In this document: piece by piece, positions 16,176-25,260 of the stretch
Layout: each line of letters opens with the position of its first letter
How positions within the stretch are numbered: the first letter of the stretch is position 1
Origin: Balneolales bacterium
Lineage (GTDB): Bacteria > Bacteroidota > Rhodothermia > Balneolales > Cyclonatronaceae
Assembly (NCBI GenBank): GCA_022565805.1
Contig: JAIULZ010000017.1
Location: 1-43,370 of the forward strand
Length of the DNA: 43,370 nucleotides
Direction: 5' to 3'
Notes under the pieces: model-generated
Told to the model about the DNA's origin: nothing
The model's input: the letters and a program-made list of their open reading frames with translations, nothing else
Database searches by the model: none
Made by a program: the position numbers and the translations under genes

Positions 16176-17249
16176 ATGGCAAAGAAAGCCGATGAAGGGT
16201 TTACCCCAACTGGCATGGTTTACAAAAGTACAACCTTGCCTAAACCAACCCAGAAAAAACATAAATCTCTGGGTATAAAGGATGAACAGCTACCGGATAT
16301 TTTCAGAAATATGTATTTGCAGAGACGTTTTGAAGAACGGGCTGCGCAAATGTATCAAAAGGGGAAATTTGGTGGTTTTCTGCATTTATATATTGGCCAG
16401 GAAGCCGTCTCTGCTGCAACTGTACATGTGCTAAACGACGACGACGACATTATTTCTGCATACAGGGTACATGGTATGGCACTAGCCCGGGGAACAAGCC
16501 CGGATGCCTGCATGGCCGAATTATTTGGAAAAAAAACAGGCTGTTCCAGAGGTAAAGGCGGGTCTATGCACTTTTTTGATGTAGAAAGGCATTTTTGGGG
16601 TGGCCACGCTATTGTTGGTGCTCATATTCCGCTGGGCGCTGGTCTTGCAATGGCCAACAAATATCAGAATAACGGAAGAATTGCAATTTGCTTTTTCGGA
16701 GATGGTGCTGTAGATCAGGGTTCTTTAAATGAAACTTTTAATATGGCACAGCTATGGAAATTACCCGTTATCTTTGTGGTAGAAAATAACGGCTATTCTA
16801 TGGGGACTGCAGTTGAAAGACATTCGGCCGGGCAACTTCATAAAAGGGGGGAAGCCTACGGTATGAAAAATGGCGTTGCAAATGGTATGGACTTTTTCTC
16901 AATGGTTGATACACTAACCGATATTGCTAAAGAAGTTCGGGAAACAAACGAGCCTTATTTTCTGGAAGTAAAAACCTATCGCTATAGAGGTCACTCAATG
17001 AGTGATCCCGGTAACTACCGTACCAAAGAAGAACTCGAAGAATTTAAAAGCTTCGACCCAATAGAGCGACTTAAAAGCTATATTATTGAAGAAAAAGTAG
17101 CTTCAGAAGATGAGCTAAACGCAATTGTAGAGGAGGTTGAACAGCAGGTACTCGACTCTATAGAGTTTGCTGAAAACAGCGACCTGCCAGATGAATCTGA
17201 GCTCTACGATCATGTGTACGTTCAGAAAGATTTTCCTTTTCATACCTAA
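16176..17249 (+). CDS. pdhA: Pyruvate dehydrogenase E1 component, alpha subunit
   Basis: A 357-residue thiamine-diphosphate enzyme subunit. The TPP motif is visible as FGDGAVDQGSLNETFN followed by VENNGYSMGT; the N-terminal part has QRRFEERAAQMY, and the phosphorylation-loop-like region YRYRGHSMSDPGNYR is conserved. With E1 beta (next gene) it decarboxylates pyruvate and passes the acetyl group to the E2 lipoyl arm. A branched-chain 2-oxoacid substrate cannot be fully excluded, but the match to pyruvate enzymes is close. It is the first gene of a three-gene operon (E1 alpha, E1 beta, E2). A roughly 30-residue polar N-terminal extension precedes the core. Confidence 0.93.
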   Translation: MAKKADEGFTPTGMVYKSTTLPKPTQKKHKSLGIKDEQLPDIFRNMYLQRRFEERAAQMYQKGKFGGFLHLYIGQEAVSAATVHVLNDDDDIISAYRVHGMALARGTSPDACMAELFGKKTGCSRGKGGSMHFFDVERHFWGGHAIVGAHIPLGAGLAMANKYQNNGRIAICFFGDGAVDQGSLNETFNMAQLWKLPVIFVVENNGYSMGTAVERHSAGQLHKRGEAYGMKNGVANGMDFFSMVDTLTDIAKEVRETNEPYFLEVKTYRYRGHSMSDPGNYRTKEELEEFKSFDPIERLKSYIIEEKVASEDELNAIVEEVEQQVLDSIEFAENSDLPDESELYDHVYVQKDFPFHT

Positions 17250-17281
17250 GCCGTAACTGAAACTAATAGGAGTTTTAACAA

Positions 17282-18262
17282 ATGCCAGTTAAACAATTCA
17301 GAGAAGCCATCCGTGAAGCAATGGTTGAAGAAATGCGTAAAGATGAAAGCATTATCATCATGGGTGAAGAAGTTGCCGAGTATAACGGTGCTTATAAAGT
17401 TACGCAGGGTATGCTCGACGAATTCGGTGGAAAAAGAATTATAGACACACCTATTTCGGAACTCGGTTTTGCAGGTATAGGCGCAGGCGCTGCCATGAAT
17501 GGCCTAAGACCTATAATTGAGTTCATGACATTTAACTTTGCACTGGTCGGTATAGATCAAATTTTAAATAATGCTGCCAAAATCCGATATATGAGTGGCG
17601 GGCAAATTAGTTTCCCAATGGTTTTTAGGGGACCTAATGCATCGGCTGGTCAGCTTGGAGCCACGCATTCTGTTGCATTCGAGAGCTTATATGGTCACTT
17701 CCCGGGCCTGAAAGTTATGTACCCTTCCGAGCCTTACGATGCCAAGGGTTTACTTAAAACAGCTATTCGTGATAACGACCCGGTTATTTTTCTGGAGTCT
17801 GAGCAGATGTATGCCATGAAGCAGGAAATGCCGGATGAAGAGTATACCATCCCATTAGGTGTTGGGAAAATTAAACGGGAAGGAAAAGATGTTACTATTG
17901 TGGCTCATGGAAAAATGTACCATGTGGCTAAACAAGCAGCAGAGCAACTTGCTAAAGATGGTGTCGAAGCCGAAATAATCGACCCGCGTACCATGAAGCC
18001 TTTCGATTTTAAAATGGTTATCGAATCGGTTAAGAAAACAAACCGATGCGTTATTGTAGATGAATCTCATCCTTTTGCGGGCATGGCATCAGAAATCGGT
18101 TTTATTATTCAGCGCGATGCATTTGATTATCTCGACGCTCCTGTACTGCGGGTTTGTTTGCCCGATGTTCCAGCTCCATTTGCGAAAAATTTATTTGAAA
18201 AATGGTTGCCATCACCAAAAGAAATTATTGACGCCGTAAACGCCGTTACCTACAGAAACTAA
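17282..18262 (+). CDS. pdhB: Pyruvate dehydrogenase E1 component, beta subunit
   Basis: A 326-residue transketolase-like subunit. Visible features: REAIREAMVEEMRKDE at the N-terminus, MGEEVAEYNGAYKVTQG, the GFAGIGAGAAMNGLRP segment, and the C-terminal transketolase domain with VIVDESHPFAGMASEIGF. It completes the E1 heterotetramer active site with PdhA. It starts 32 nt after pdhA, with TAGGAG a few bases upstream, and is followed 21 nt later by E2. Confidence 0.95.
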   Translation: MPVKQFREAIREAMVEEMRKDESIIIMGEEVAEYNGAYKVTQGMLDEFGGKRIIDTPISELGFAGIGAGAAMNGLRPIIEFMTFNFALVGIDQILNNAAKIRYMSGGQISFPMVFRGPNASAGQLGATHSVAFESLYGHFPGLKVMYPSEPYDAKGLLKTAIRDNDPVIFLESEQMYAMKQEMPDEEYTIPLGVGKIKREGKDVTIVAHGKMYHVAKQAAEQLAKDGVEAEIIDPRTMKPFDFKMVIESVKKTNRCVIVDESHPFAGMASEIGFIIQRDAFDYLDAPVLRVCLPDVPAPFAKNLFEKWLPSPKEIIDAVNAVTYRN

Positions 18263-18283
18263 TCATTACAAACAGAGGATCTT

Positions 18284-19609
18284 ATGGCTATACTTATAGA
18301 TATGCCCAAACTTAGCGATACCATGGAAGAAGGGATCATCGCTAAATGGAATGTAAAAGAAGGGGATAAAGTAAGCTCCGGCGATATTATTGCCGAAGTA
18401 GAAACCGACAAAGCCACCATGGATGTTGAAGTTTTTGATTCGGGAACTGTCCTTAAAATTATTGCTCAGGAAGGCGATTCTGTACCTTTGGGTGGTAAAA
18501 TGGCTATTATTGGTGAAGAAGGTGAAGATATTTCTGAAATGCTGGGCGATGGCGGTAATTCATCCGCTTCATCTAAAGAAGATAAAAAGAGCTCTGATGA
18601 AAAATCTTCCGCTAAAGAAGAGAAAGACGAAGAGTTTGACCCCCTTTTCGGTGAACTTGAAAAAGATTCTAAAGGCAGTGAAAAAGAAAAAGCCGATTCT
18701 GAAGATTCAGGTTCAAGAGTTCGGATATCGCCACTGGCCCGTAAAATGGCCGATGATCAGGGGATTTCTATCTCTGACTTAAAAGGTAAGGGTAGCGGAC
18801 CGAATGGCCGTATTACTAAGAAAGATGTTGAGTCTTTTGAAAAACCTGAAGCAGCGACATCCCAAAAGTCTGATGAAAAAGATGCTGCTCCTGAACCAGC
18901 TGCCAAAACAAAGAGCGCTCCGGCACCAGGGGCCTATGAAGACGTTCCTGTTTCGCAGATGAGAAAAGCCATTGCCCGCAGGCTCGGAGAAAGTAAATTT
19001 ACCAATCCGCATTTTTATGAGACGATTGATATTGATATGAAAAATGCAATTGAACTAAGAAAAACGTTCAATGCGCTGCCAGATGTTAAAGTTAGCTTTA
19101 ACGATCTCGTGGTTAAAGCCTGCGCCGTATCTCTGCGCAGGCACCAAAAAGTAAACAGCTCATGGATGGGCGATTTCATTCGCAAGCATAAAGAAGTTCA
19201 TGTTGCGGTTGCAGTGGCTATCGAAGATGGTTTGGTAACCCCTGTCATTCGAAATACCGATAGCAAAGGTTTAACCGAGATTGGAGCCGAAGTTCGGGAT
19301 CTTGCAGCTAAAGCCCGCGATAAAAAACTTCAGCCAGACCAGATGGAAGGTAGTACTTTTACAATCAGTAATCTGGGCATGTTTGGTATTGAAGAGTTTA
19401 CAGCCATTATTAATCCACCAAACGCCTGTATTTTAGCAGTTGGTGCAATTCGTGAAGTACCCGTTGTAGAAGATGGTCAGGTTGTACCTGGCAACCGCAT
19501 GAAAGTAACTCTTTCGAGCGATCATCGTGTGGTAGATGGGGCAAGCGCCGCAGAATTTCTGCAAACCTTGAAAGGGTTGCTTGAAAACCCCATGAGCATG
19601 ATGTTGTAA
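18284..19609 (+). CDS. pdhC: Pyruvate dehydrogenase E2, dihydrolipoamide acetyltransferase
   Basis: A 441-residue E2 with one lipoyl domain (residues 1-80; lipoyl-lysine Lys43 in ETDKATMD), a long Ser/Lys/Glu/Asp-rich linker, a peripheral subunit-binding domain (about 143-185, RISPLARKMADDQG), an Ala/Pro linker, and the catalytic acetyltransferase domain ending with DHRVVDGASAAEFL, which holds the active-site His and Asp. E2 forms the PDH core. An AGAGGA site precedes the ATG. No lipoamide dehydrogenase (E3) gene follows; the operon closes with a strong terminator, so E3 must be encoded elsewhere. Confidence 0.95.
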   Translation: MAILIDMPKLSDTMEEGIIAKWNVKEGDKVSSGDIIAEVETDKATMDVEVFDSGTVLKIIAQEGDSVPLGGKMAIIGEEGEDISEMLGDGGNSSASSKEDKKSSDEKSSAKEEKDEEFDPLFGELEKDSKGSEKEKADSEDSGSRVRISPLARKMADDQGISISDLKGKGSGPNGRITKKDVESFEKPEAATSQKSDEKDAAPEPAAKTKSAPAPGAYEDVPVSQMRKAIARRLGESKFTNPHFYETIDIDMKNAIELRKTFNALPDVKVSFNDLVVKACAVSLRRHQKVNSSWMGDFIRKHKEVHVAVAVAIEDGLVTPVIRNTDSKGLTEIGAEVRDLAAKARDKKLQPDQMEGSTFTISNLGMFGIEEFTAIINPPNACILAVGAIREVPVVEDGQVVPGNRMKVTLSSDHRVVDGASAAEFLQTLKGLLENPMSMML

Positions 19610-19635
19610 GGCCGAATCCTGGCGTTTAGAACTAA

Positions 19636-19681
19636 ATAAACAGAGCCCGGATGTTGTTAACCGGCTCTGTTTATTATTTTT
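19636..19681 (+). terminator. Intrinsic terminator of the PDH operon
   Basis: ATAAACAGAGCC-CGG pairs with CCG-GCTCTGTTTAT (left arm from about 19636, right arm ending 19674) with one bulged base, followed by TATTATTTTTTC. It is among the strongest terminators in the window. Confidence 0.88.
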
Positions 19682-19788
19682 TCATCGATATATATTTCCA
19701 GCTCTTATCCAGCATAAAGACTGCGATTGTTTTAGTAAGGTAGCTTCTTTTTATTTCCGTTGTGAGTATCCATTTTTAACTAATTGCT

Positions 19789-20673
19789 ATGAATTACTCA
19801 AGAATATTGATTACCGGCGGAAATGGACAGCTTGCCAATCAGTGGAAAAACTCTCTTTCGGCAAGTGGAAGTAAGGTTTGGGCACCGGGTAAATCAGAGT
19901 TTGATCTTACAGATGAAAAAAGTATTAAACGGGGTATTAACGATTTCGGACCTGAAATACTTATTAATTGCGCCGCTTATACGAAAGTAGATCTTGCAGA
20001 AGAGGAGAGGGAGCTTGGCATGCTTGTAAACGGAAGAGGGGTCAAGCTACTTGCAGAAGCTTGTAAATCAATTGGTTGTTTTGTAGTACATTATTCAACT
20101 GACTATGTTTTTGGCGGTTACAAAGAAGATGCAAATAAATATCCCGCAGGCTATCCGGTTAACGCATCTGCTGATCCCGTAAATTATTACGGGTTAACAA
20201 AATGGGAAGGGGAGAAATCCTTACAGGAGTCTGGTGCAGAGTTTCTGTTGATACGTGTAGCATGGTTGTGTAGCGCGCATGGAAATAACTTTCTTAAAAC
20301 TATGCTAAGGCTTGCTCAAGACAGAGATTCATTATCTGTTGTAAACGATCAGGTTGGTTCTCCATCATTCGCTAACGACGTTGTTACTGCAACACAAAAA
20401 CTACTTGAGGCTAAGCAAACCGGTATTTTTCACGTCGGCTGCAAAGGAAAATATAGCTGGTACGATTTTGCAAAGCGAATATTTGAACTCTCCGAAACAG
20501 AAATTGAAATTAAACCAATAACATCCGATCAGTTTCCGATGAAAGCGGCTCGCCCATTTTATTCAAAGCTGGATCTTAATTCCTATACTTCTCTCTTTCC
20601 GAATGAAGAGTTGTCGATTGATAAAGGCATTCTACTTATTCTCGAAGAATTAAGGGCTAAAAATAGCGTATAG
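19789..20673 (+). CDS. rmlD: dTDP-4-dehydrorhamnose reductase
   Basis: A 294-residue short-chain dehydrogenase of the RmlD type, which makes dTDP-L-rhamnose from the 4-keto sugar. It has the N-terminal nucleotide motif ITGGNGQLANQW, the NCAAYTKVDLAEEE segment, the HYSTDYVFGG strand, and the catalytic YxxxK as Tyr134-Lys138 (YYGLTKWEGE). Rhamnose is used for surface polysaccharide. It is first of three rml genes in order D-C-B with 157- and 95-nt gaps, wide for an operon. The glucose-1-phosphate thymidylyltransferase gene (rmlA) is not in the window. Confidence 0.93.
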   Translation: MNYSRILITGGNGQLANQWKNSLSASGSKVWAPGKSEFDLTDEKSIKRGINDFGPEILINCAAYTKVDLAEEERELGMLVNGRGVKLLAEACKSIGCFVVHYSTDYVFGGYKEDANKYPAGYPVNASADPVNYYGLTKWEGEKSLQESGAEFLLIRVAWLCSAHGNNFLKTMLRLAQDRDSLSVVNDQVGSPSFANDVVTATQKLLEAKQTGIFHVGCKGKYSWYDFAKRIFELSETEIEIKPITSDQFPMKAARPFYSKLDLNSYTSLFPNEELSIDKGILLILEELRAKNSV

Positions 20674-20830
20674 TAGCTGGTGAGGATACCTTTATAATCT
20701 ATATTTGATTTATTTCAACAAATAGTTCACAGGATAGTAAGTATCCTGAATTAAAAAAGTCTGGCGATTTAGGGGTTTATGTGCGTCTGACTTACCTATA
20801 TTAGTATGTACCTTCAAAATTTTTGCACTT

Positions 20831-21403
20831 ATGAAGCTAATAAAAACAGATATTGAGGATGTTGTAATTATTGAGCCCAAAATCTTTGGGGATGTTCGAG
20901 GTTTCTTTTCGGAAGTATACCGGAAAAGTTGGTTCGATTCGGCCGGTGTTCCTTCTATTTATGTTCAGGATAATCTCTCCAGATCCAAAAAAAATACGCT
21001 TCGTGGGTTACACTATCAGTATAGAAATTCTCAAGCTAAATTGGTTATGGCTACGAGAGGAGCCGTATTGGATGTTGCTGTAGATATTAGAAAAGGCTCA
21101 CCAACTTTCGGGAAATATGTAAAAGCGGTATTAAGTGAAGAGAATAAGCGAATGATTTTTATACCTGAAGGCTTTGCCCACGGTTTTGCCGTGCTTACAG
21201 ATGAAGCCGATTTCCAGTATAAGTGCTCAAATTACTATGATCCCGAGAGTGAGCGTTCTATTTTTTGGAATGATCCTGCAATCGGAATTGAGTGGGAAAT
21301 AGATAGCCCCATTCTTTCTGAAAAAGATAAAAATGCACCATTGCTAAAAGATATGCCCGAAAATGAATTACCACTGTACCAGGGTAAGCATAATCTTATC
21401 TAA
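20831..21403 (+). CDS. rmlC: dTDP-4-dehydrorhamnose 3,5-epimerase
   Basis: A 190-residue cupin-fold epimerase. Motifs: FGDVRGFFSEVY near the N-terminus, TLRGLHYQ with the catalytic base His61, VLDVAVDIRKGSPTFG, and IPEGFAHGFAVL. It acts between RmlB and RmlD to invert C3 and C5 of the 4-keto sugar. Length and motifs are normal. No Shine-Dalgarno is evident before the ATG. Confidence 0.95.
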   Translation: MKLIKTDIEDVVIIEPKIFGDVRGFFSEVYRKSWFDSAGVPSIYVQDNLSRSKKNTLRGLHYQYRNSQAKLVMATRGAVLDVAVDIRKGSPTFGKYVKAVLSEENKRMIFIPEGFAHGFAVLTDEADFQYKCSNYYDPESERSIFWNDPAIGIEWEIDSPILSEKDKNAPLLKDMPENELPLYQGKHNLI

Positions 21404-21498
21404 TCTTTTGTTCCAAAATCTCTGATTTTGTCGTTGGCTATTAAGATTAAATTCTTTATCTAACCACTATTTGATTCTAAAACGTAATACCTATTTCT

Positions 21499-22500
21499 AT
21501 GAAAATTATGGTAACCGGCGGCGCAGGTTTTATTGGTTCGAACCTGCTTCTGCATTTACACGAGACCTACCCAAAGTACTCTTTCTTGAATGTCGATAAA
21601 TTGACATATGCTTCTGATTTAACGTTTCTGAAGCCTTTGGAAGATAGCCCGAGATATGCTTTTTCAAAAACAGATATAACTGATCGTGCAGCTGTTAAAA
21701 AACTGGTTGAAGAGTTTGCTCCGGATGGAGTAATTCATTTGGCTGCCGAATCGCATGTAGACAACTCGATTAAAGGTCCTGAACCATTTGTTATGACTAA
21801 TGTAGTAGGTACGTTTAACCTTTTGGAAGAATGTCGTAACTTTTGGAATAAATCTGACAAGGCATTTTCTGAGTTTCGATTTCATCATGTTTCTACAGAT
21901 GAAGTTTACGGAAGTCTGGGTGCTGAAGGGCTTTTCAGCGAGACTACTCCTTATGCTCCAAATTCACCTTATTCTGCGAGCAAGGCTTCAAGTGATTTCA
22001 TGGTTCGGGCCTACCATCATACTTATGGGATGAATGTAGTAACCACAAACTGTTCGAATAATTATGGCCCGCATCAGCATGATGAAAAGCTTATTCCTAC
22101 TGTAATTCGCACAGCCTTGCAAAAGAAATCTATTCCTGTTTATGGAAAAGGCGAAAATGTACGGGATTGGCTGTTTGTTAAGGATCATTGCCGTGCGATA
22201 GATATGGTTTTTCATGAGGGGAAAACCGGAGAAACCTATAATGTGGGCGGGCGCAACGAATGGATGAATATAGAACTTGTGAGAGCTATATGCGATGAGC
22301 TTAATACCTTGAAAGGAGAGGGGCCGGATGGGGATTACAAAAATCTGATTTCATTTGTTACCGACCGACCCGGCCACGATTTGCGTTATGCTATTGATGC
22401 AACAAAAATAGAATCTGAGCTTAAGTGGCAAAATACCCAAGATTTCCGCAGAGATCTTAGGGAAACGGTGCAATGGTATATTCGCAAATATGGTTTTTAG
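21499..22500 (+). CDS. rmlB: dTDP-glucose 4,6-dehydratase
   Basis: A 333-residue extended SDR enzyme: NAD-binding VTGGAGFIGSN at the N-terminus, HLAAESHVDNSI, the catalytic STDEVYG triad segment (Thr-Asp-Glu), and SPYSASKASSD with the YxxxK pair. It makes the 4-keto-6-deoxy intermediate used by RmlC. It is last of the three rml genes and is followed by a strong terminator that also separates it from the convergent exonuclease gene. Confidence 0.96.
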   Translation: MKIMVTGGAGFIGSNLLLHLHETYPKYSFLNVDKLTYASDLTFLKPLEDSPRYAFSKTDITDRAAVKKLVEEFAPDGVIHLAAESHVDNSIKGPEPFVMTNVVGTFNLLEECRNFWNKSDKAFSEFRFHHVSTDEVYGSLGAEGLFSETTPYAPNSPYSASKASSDFMVRAYHHTYGMNVVTTNCSNNYGPHQHDEKLIPTVIRTALQKKSIPVYGKGENVRDWLFVKDHCRAIDMVFHEGKTGETYNVGGRNEWMNIELVRAICDELNTLKGEGPDGDYKNLISFVTDRPGHDLRYAIDATKIESELKWQNTQDFRRDLRETVQWYIRKYGF

Positions 22501-22546
22501 ACCGTCGAATTATTCTTAGCTTCTCAGCGTATTATTTACATAGGTA

Positions 22547-22594
22547 AGGTTTTACTCCTTTTGGTTTTAGCGATTGGGGTAAAACCTTTTTTTT
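22547..22594 (+). terminator. Intrinsic terminator after rmlB
   Basis: AGGTTTTACTCC (22547-22558) pairs with GGGGTAAAACCT (22576-22587; one G-T type mismatch), followed by seven further T residues. It is oriented for rmlB; on the minus strand there is no T-tract. Confidence 0.85.
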
Positions 22595-22620
22595 GCCGGC
22601 TAAACATATACTAAGATCTA

Positions 22621-24774
22621 TTAATAGATAAGCTGAGTAAACCTGGATTTTTTACTTAACTCCTGTGCCTGATTAAGCGTGTAAATGCCATTAGAGGCGA
22701 GGAAGTCAATCAAATATATGAGTGCTTCAGCAGTGGCAACAGCATCTCCAAGAGCAGTATGACGTCCGTCGATTTGAATACCGAATTTTTTGCAAAGTGC
22801 GTCAAGCTTGTGCGAATCAGCGTCTTCATACAAAACGGATGACAGCAACAAAGTATCTAAGATAGGGTGTTTAAACGATAGTGATGTTTTTTTAGAAGCC
22901 ATTTCAAGAAATCGAAGATCAAAAGCAACGTTATGTCCTACAAGTACGCTGTCTTCGCAGTAGCCATGAAAATGAGGCAATATTTCCATAAGACCGGGTT
23001 TATTCTCAAGCATTAAATTTGTAATACCATGTATTTCTATGGATGCATCAGGTACTTTTCTTTCAGGTTTTACCAGCTCATAAAAAGTATCTTCTTTATA
23101 TAATTTGGCATTTACGACCCTTACCGCTCCTATTGATATAATTTCGTCCCCAACAGATGGGTTAAGTCCGGTAGTTTCAAGGTCAAAAACGGTAAGATTA
23201 AGTTCTTTTAGCGTTTTATCACCGAGCTGCTTATTGGTAGTAAATCCTTGTCCTATAAGGTCAAAATCATAATATACCGGACGACTCTCACTTTTTAAAA
23301 GTTGCGCATTTAGATGTTTTCCTTCATCAGCCTTATTAGTTTCAGCTGTATTTGTAGCAGCCGGGAAAATGACGCTAACCCAGGCTTCTGTATCATTCTC
23401 TGATGAAAGTATTTCAGCCTGATGTTGCTCTAATATATAATGAATACTATGTGGATACGGCGAATTATTTAGCAGCGGTTGATTTTGAATAATAGTCTCC
23501 AGGCTAAATTGAGACCCGCTTTTATCCTGATTTAATATTTTTCTGCTAGTGCTAAACCGAAGCGTTAGCAAACGGTCTTCGGCAAATATTGATACGTAAA
23601 GAAGTGTGGAATCTGCTTTTTCTGCAAATCGTCTGATTATATAAACAAGAGAAGAGGTAAGAGCAAACGCGTCCCCTTTAATAAAAGATGCAAGTTCTTT
23701 GCCTTTCAGCTCAAGTGTAACGGGTTGATCACCACTTTTGAGACTTCGTCCAACATCTTCCAGCAGATTGGGGATTAAAATATGCTGCACGGGCCATGCC
23801 GGATGAAACCCTTCCTGAGGTGTATTGCTCGATATGGAAGCTGCTTCTCCAAGCCGAATAGTTTCATCATGAATAACTGAAATAAGCGACTTTTTGACAT
23901 CAGCAGACATTTCATCATATTCGGCAATGGTTTCTGCAGCTGCCCGTATATTAGCAGTTGAAGACCGTGTAATATTTCGCAACTCATTTAAATCCCGGTC
24001 GCGGCGCTCAGCTTTTTCAATTTCACCCGCAATATTTCGTATGATTATCACATAAATATAGCTACCGGGTTCTGAGTCTGGATTTGTTAAGATAAGATGA
24101 ACAGAAATTGGATTCCCATTGGGCGCATAGTGAAGACCGCTTATCGTTTTAGTATGATGTTTTCCATTTCTTGTATCAAGTAGTTTGCCAGAGAGATAAC
24201 TTGTAAAGTCTTTGTCTAAAACAGCATTTAAGTGTCTCCCCAAACTAATTTTAGTGCGTCTCTCAACGTATTTTAAAATAGATGCCGCTTTAGGATTGAA
24301 TAAAGTAATTCGGAAAGAGCTGTTGCAGAGTAAAACTCCCGACTGTAATTCTGAAATAAGGCTGGTAAGTGTCTCTTTATCCATCTCCGCCTTTTTACGC
24401 GAGTCTTGCGCCAGCATCTCGCTATCCTTTGAAAGTTTGGTATAAGACTTTAGCAAAAATGATGCGGATTTTCCAAGCTTTCGCGTAAAAAAACTGTCAA
24501 GGCCGCTAATTTCAGGGTTAGATTTAAATGCATCAAGAGCATCTGCAAGACGGTTAAGAGGTTGAAACACAGACGTAAACAACCAGTACAAAAAAGCGGT
24601 AAAGCAGGTAGCCAGAAAGCCGAATGAAATTAAAATATAAAACCCAAAATCTTGAACGAAAGAAGTTTCGAAGCCATGGTTTACAAGCAAGGCCGAAAGT
24701 AGCAGACCCAGCAAAATTACCGCAAGTCCGCCGACTGAAAGTAAAAAAAAAGATTTTAGTTCTTTAGTGTTCAA
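22621..24774 (-). CDS. Membrane PAS protein with degenerate kinase region fused to a DEDDh 3'-5' exonuclease
   Basis: A 717-residue fusion. Two membrane helices (about 11-32 and 45-70), a HAMP-like linker, a PAS-like domain (about 130-250, LQSGVLLCNSSFRITLFNPKA), then a region resembling a histidine-kinase dimerisation and ATPase domain (about 265-470). The H-box equivalent reads NITRSSTANIRAAAETI with no His, and the usual N and G boxes are not recognisable, so it should not autophosphorylate. From residue 525 is a DnaQ-like exonuclease with all five expected residues: Asp531, Glu533, Asp619, His672, Asp677. It starts with TTG inside the last 11 nt of the receiver gene and shares an operon with the symporter-kinase. 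PolC/DnaQ epsilon-type annotation would be misleading; a signalling or RNA/DNA-turnover role is inferred. Confidence 0.88.
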   Translation of the reverse strand: MNTKELKSFFLLSVGGLAVILLGLLLSALLVNHGFETSFVQDFGFYILISFGFLATCFTAFLYWLFTSVFQPLNRLADALDAFKSNPEISGLDSFFTRKLGKSASFLLKSYTKLSKDSEMLAQDSRKKAEMDKETLTSLISELQSGVLLCNSSFRITLFNPKAASILKYVERRTKISLGRHLNAVLDKDFTSYLSGKLLDTRNGKHHTKTISGLHYAPNGNPISVHLILTNPDSEPGSYIYVIIIRNIAGEIEKAERRDRDLNELRNITRSSTANIRAAAETIAEYDEMSADVKKSLISVIHDETIRLGEAASISSNTPQEGFHPAWPVQHILIPNLLEDVGRSLKSGDQPVTLELKGKELASFIKGDAFALTSSLVYIIRRFAEKADSTLLYVSIFAEDRLLTLRFSTSRKILNQDKSGSQFSLETIIQNQPLLNNSPYPHSIHYILEQHQAEILSSENDTEAWVSVIFPAATNTAETNKADEGKHLNAQLLKSESRPVYYDFDLIGQGFTTNKQLGDKTLKELNLTVFDLETTGLNPSVGDEIISIGAVRVVNAKLYKEDTFYELVKPERKVPDASIEIHGITNLMLENKPGLMEILPHFHGYCEDSVLVGHNVAFDLRFLEMASKKTSLSFKHPILDTLLLSSVLYEDADSHKLDALCKKFGIQIDGRHTALGDAVATAEALIYLIDFLASNGIYTLNQAQELSKKSRFTQLIY

Positions 24775-25138
24775 TGCTTAGTAAAGATTTAATTAGTTTA
24801 ATAAGCTCTCTTGTAGAAAAAGGTTTTGTTATATATGCATCAGCTCCAAGATCAGTACCTTTTTTAATATCCTGCTCTCTTCCTCTTGCAGTAAGCATTA
24901 CGACTTTAGGTTGATCGCTAGTGGCTTTTTTTCTAATGTGCTGCAAAACATCAAAGCCCGATTTGCCGGGCATCATAACGTCAAGCAGAATTAAATCTGT
25001 TGCATTAGAATCAATGAAATCTATAGCCTGCTCACCATTTCTTGAGACATAAGGCTTAAAGCCGTGTTGAGCAAGCAAGAACTCAAGAGAAATAACAATA
25101 TTCGGCTCGTCATCAACTATCAATATTGTGGCAGCCAT
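24764..25138 (-). CDS. Stand-alone response regulator receiver protein
   Basis: A 124-residue REC domain and nothing else. The acidic pair Asp9-Asp10, the phospho-acceptor Asp53 (LILLDVMMPGKSG), the switch Thr in VVMLTARG and the Lys in YITKPF are all present, so it should accept phosphate. With no output domain it may act by protein contact or as a phosphate shuttle. It lies 122 nt after the symporter-kinase gene and its last 11 nt overlap the exonuclease fusion gene, which suggests that the kinase phosphorylates it and that the PAS-exonuclease is a partner. Confidence 0.93.
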   Translation of the reverse strand: MAATILIVDDEPNIVISLEFLLAQHGFKPYVSRNGEQAIDFIDSNATDLILLDVMMPGKSGFDVLQHIRKKATSDQPKVVMLTARGREQDIKKGTDLGADAYITKPFSTRELIKLIKSLLSIEH

Positions 25139-25260
25139 AATGAAGAAACAGTTTTGGGTTAAGCCGGGCTGGATAAAAGCATTCTCATTTGCCGGCAGAA
25201 AAGACTGATATGGAGATTAGCTTAAAATAAGCTATTTGTTTGTATCAATTTTATTGAAGG

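Noticed and set aside
22621-24774. Annotation of the exonuclease fusion as DNA polymerase III epsilon subunit
   Set aside because: Only the C-terminal nuclease domain matches; the membrane helices, PAS domain and kinase-like region are not found in DnaQ.
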